From Methanobacteriota archaeon (GTDB lineage: Archaea > Halobacteriota > Syntropharchaeia > JACQPP01): a stretch of DNA of 5,527 nucleotides. The translations under genes and the position numbers were made by a program. Location of the stretch: assembly GCA_016207465.1 (NCBI GenBank), contig JACQPP010000034.1, positions 1 to 5,527 on the forward strand. Direction: 5' to 3'. Below, piece after piece: positions 4,950 through 5,527 of the stretch. The notes beneath the pieces are model-generated. The model was not told the origin of the DNA, searched no databases, and saw nothing but the letters and a program-made list of their open reading frames with translations. Every line of letters starts with the position of its first letter. The first letter of the stretch is position 1.

Positions 4950-5377
4950 GGTCCCCTCACTACCCGGAGGCGGGCCGGAGTCCCCTCCCAGGTGTAGCAC
5001 GACCAGGAGGACTCCGTGTAGGGGGGGCAGACGATGATGTGGACCTCCCCGGTGTCCGAGAACAGTTTGAGGTCCTCGTCGCTGGGGGTCCGGTCCTCCA
5101 CCGGGTGGCTGTGGACGCTCCCCGCCACCCGCACCCCCAGGGGGAGGTTGTGGAGGGGAAGGTCGGCGGAGCCGTCGGACCCCCGGGTCCCCGGGAGGAA
5201 GATGAGATTGTCAATGGTCCCCCCGTGGTTCTCCAGGAGGGCCGCGAACTCCTTGGGGTGGCTCTCCCGGGCCACCTCCAGGATGAACCGCAGAGTCTGG
5301 CGGGTGATGGACCGGGGGGCGATGGAGCGGGGAACCATATGGGGAAGAGGTTGTCGGCGGCCACCAAAAAGCCTCAC
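4946..5377 (-). CDS. JAMM/MPN-domain (Mov34-type) zinc metallopeptidase-like protein
   Basis: A 143-residue single-domain MPN+ protein. The JAMM zinc signature is complete: Glu43 (HPKEFAALL), His89-Ser90-His91 (GSVHSHP), then seven residues to Ser99 and two more to Asp102 (PSDED), i.e. E-x(n)-HSH-x7-S-x2-D. Family members cleave isopeptide bonds of ubiquitin or ubiquitin-like modifiers (in archaea, SAMP-type proteins) or process sulphur-carrier proteins; the exact substrate cannot be read here. No membrane segment is visible, so it is probably cytosolic. The GTG start at 5377 gives a short basic N-terminus (MRLFGGRRQP) and forms a GTGA overlap with the pyrF stop; an in-frame ATG at 5338 would remove 13 residues and lacks a ribosome site. 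The gene ends in an ATGA overlap with ribL, so all three are probably translated from one mRNA. Confidence 0.88.
   Translation of the reverse strand: MRLFGGRRQPLPHMVPRSIAPRSITRQTLRFILEVARESHPKEFAALLENHGGTIDNLIFLPGTRGSDGSADLPLHNLPLGVRVAGSVHSHPVEDRTPSDEDLKLFSDTGEVHIIVCPPYTESSWSCYTWEGTPARLRVVRGP
4950..4960 (-). promoter_or_regulatory. Ribosome binding site deciding the ribL start
   Basis: The minus strand reads GTGAGGGGACC directly before ATG 4949, inside the end of the JAMM gene. GAGG/GGGG matches the anti-Shine-Dalgarno with short spacing. A similar GTGAGGACC precedes the ATG of the cysteine-rich gene at 4272, which suggests a shared leader style in this genome. Confidence 0.45.
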
Positions 5378-5527
5378 CCATCCCCCCGGTTCCCCCGGGC
5401 CCGGCGGATGGTCTCCACCAGCCCCTGGGCGGCCCCCCGGGGGCTCCGCGCCCCCGCGATGGAGCGGCCGGCGATGAGCCAGGTGGCCCCGGCGCGGATG
5501 GCCGCCCCCGCATCCCCCCCCTGGGCC
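5374..5527 (-). CDS. pyrF: Orotidine 5'-phosphate decarboxylase, C-terminal fragment
   Basis: Only the last 50 residues lie in the window; the gene continues past the right edge. OMP decarboxylase makes UMP from OMP, the last step of de novo pyrimidine synthesis, in the cytosol as a dimeric TIM barrel. The visible part has the two phosphate-binding elements of that barrel: AQGGDAG at the window edge (as in the GxQGGDxG loop of methanogen enzymes) and, after ATWLIAG, the RSI motif (GRSIAGARSP) that binds the phosphate. A C-terminal helix rich in Ala/Arg follows, then TGA at 5376-5374. Related TIM barrels share a GR-S/A pattern, but the QGGD plus GRSI pairing with this spacing fits OMP decarboxylase best. 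It is the first visible gene of the minus-strand run with the JAMM and ribL genes. Confidence 0.85.
   Translation of the reverse strand, partial: AQGGDAGAAIRAGATWLIAGRSIAGARSPRGAAQGLVETIRRARGNRGDG

Overview
The window looks archaeal, from a GC-rich lineage. By eye, well over 60% of bases are G or C and third codon positions are mostly G/C. The clearest taxonomic signals are an archaeal-type FAD synthase (RibL, a CTP/ATP nucleotidyltransferase-fold protein with HPGH and a C-terminal Cys-Ser-Ser motif) and the C-terminus of an orotidine-5'-phosphate decarboxylase of the methanogen type. Several starts lack a good Shine-Dalgarno sequence, as expected for partly leaderless archaeal transcripts. 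The proteins are arginine-rich rather than strongly acidic, which argues against a haloarchaeon. A Thermoplasmatota-type euryarchaeon is my best guess, but this rests on general resemblance only.

Layout, left to right. (1) 1-1185, plus strand: histidyl-tRNA synthetase, missing about its first 15-20 residues at the window edge. (2) 1175-1657, plus: a four-helix membrane protein whose start overlaps the hisS end. (3) 1658-1701: short convergent gap with a perfect 7-bp hairpin. (4) 1702-2649, minus: NAD(P)-dependent extended SDR epimerase/dehydratase. (5) 2713-2940, minus: 75-residue helical protein of unknown function, upstream of the epimerase. (6) 2941-2982: compact divergent promoter region. 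(7) 2983-4017, plus: two-part GNAT acetyltransferase. (8) 4018-4271: no convincing protein gene, but hairpins over much of its length, two copies of a 13-nt repeat and mutually exclusive pairings; best read as a structured RNA or long 5' leader. (9) 4272-4472, plus: small cysteine-rich protein. (10) 5527-4479, minus: a tightly coupled run pyrF (C-terminus only) > JAMM/Mov34 metallopeptidase-like protein > ribL, with 4-nt GTGA and ATGA stop/start overlaps.

Most of the window is housekeeping: histidine charging, FAD synthesis and UMP synthesis, with an SDR enzyme and an acetyltransferase of unknown substrate. The most interesting part is 4018-4472, where a probable structured RNA precedes a six-cysteine mini-protein. 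A sequence in this RNA region also recurs, imperfectly and in the opposite orientation, at 1665-1688. I see no CRISPR array, insertion sequence, tRNA or rRNA.
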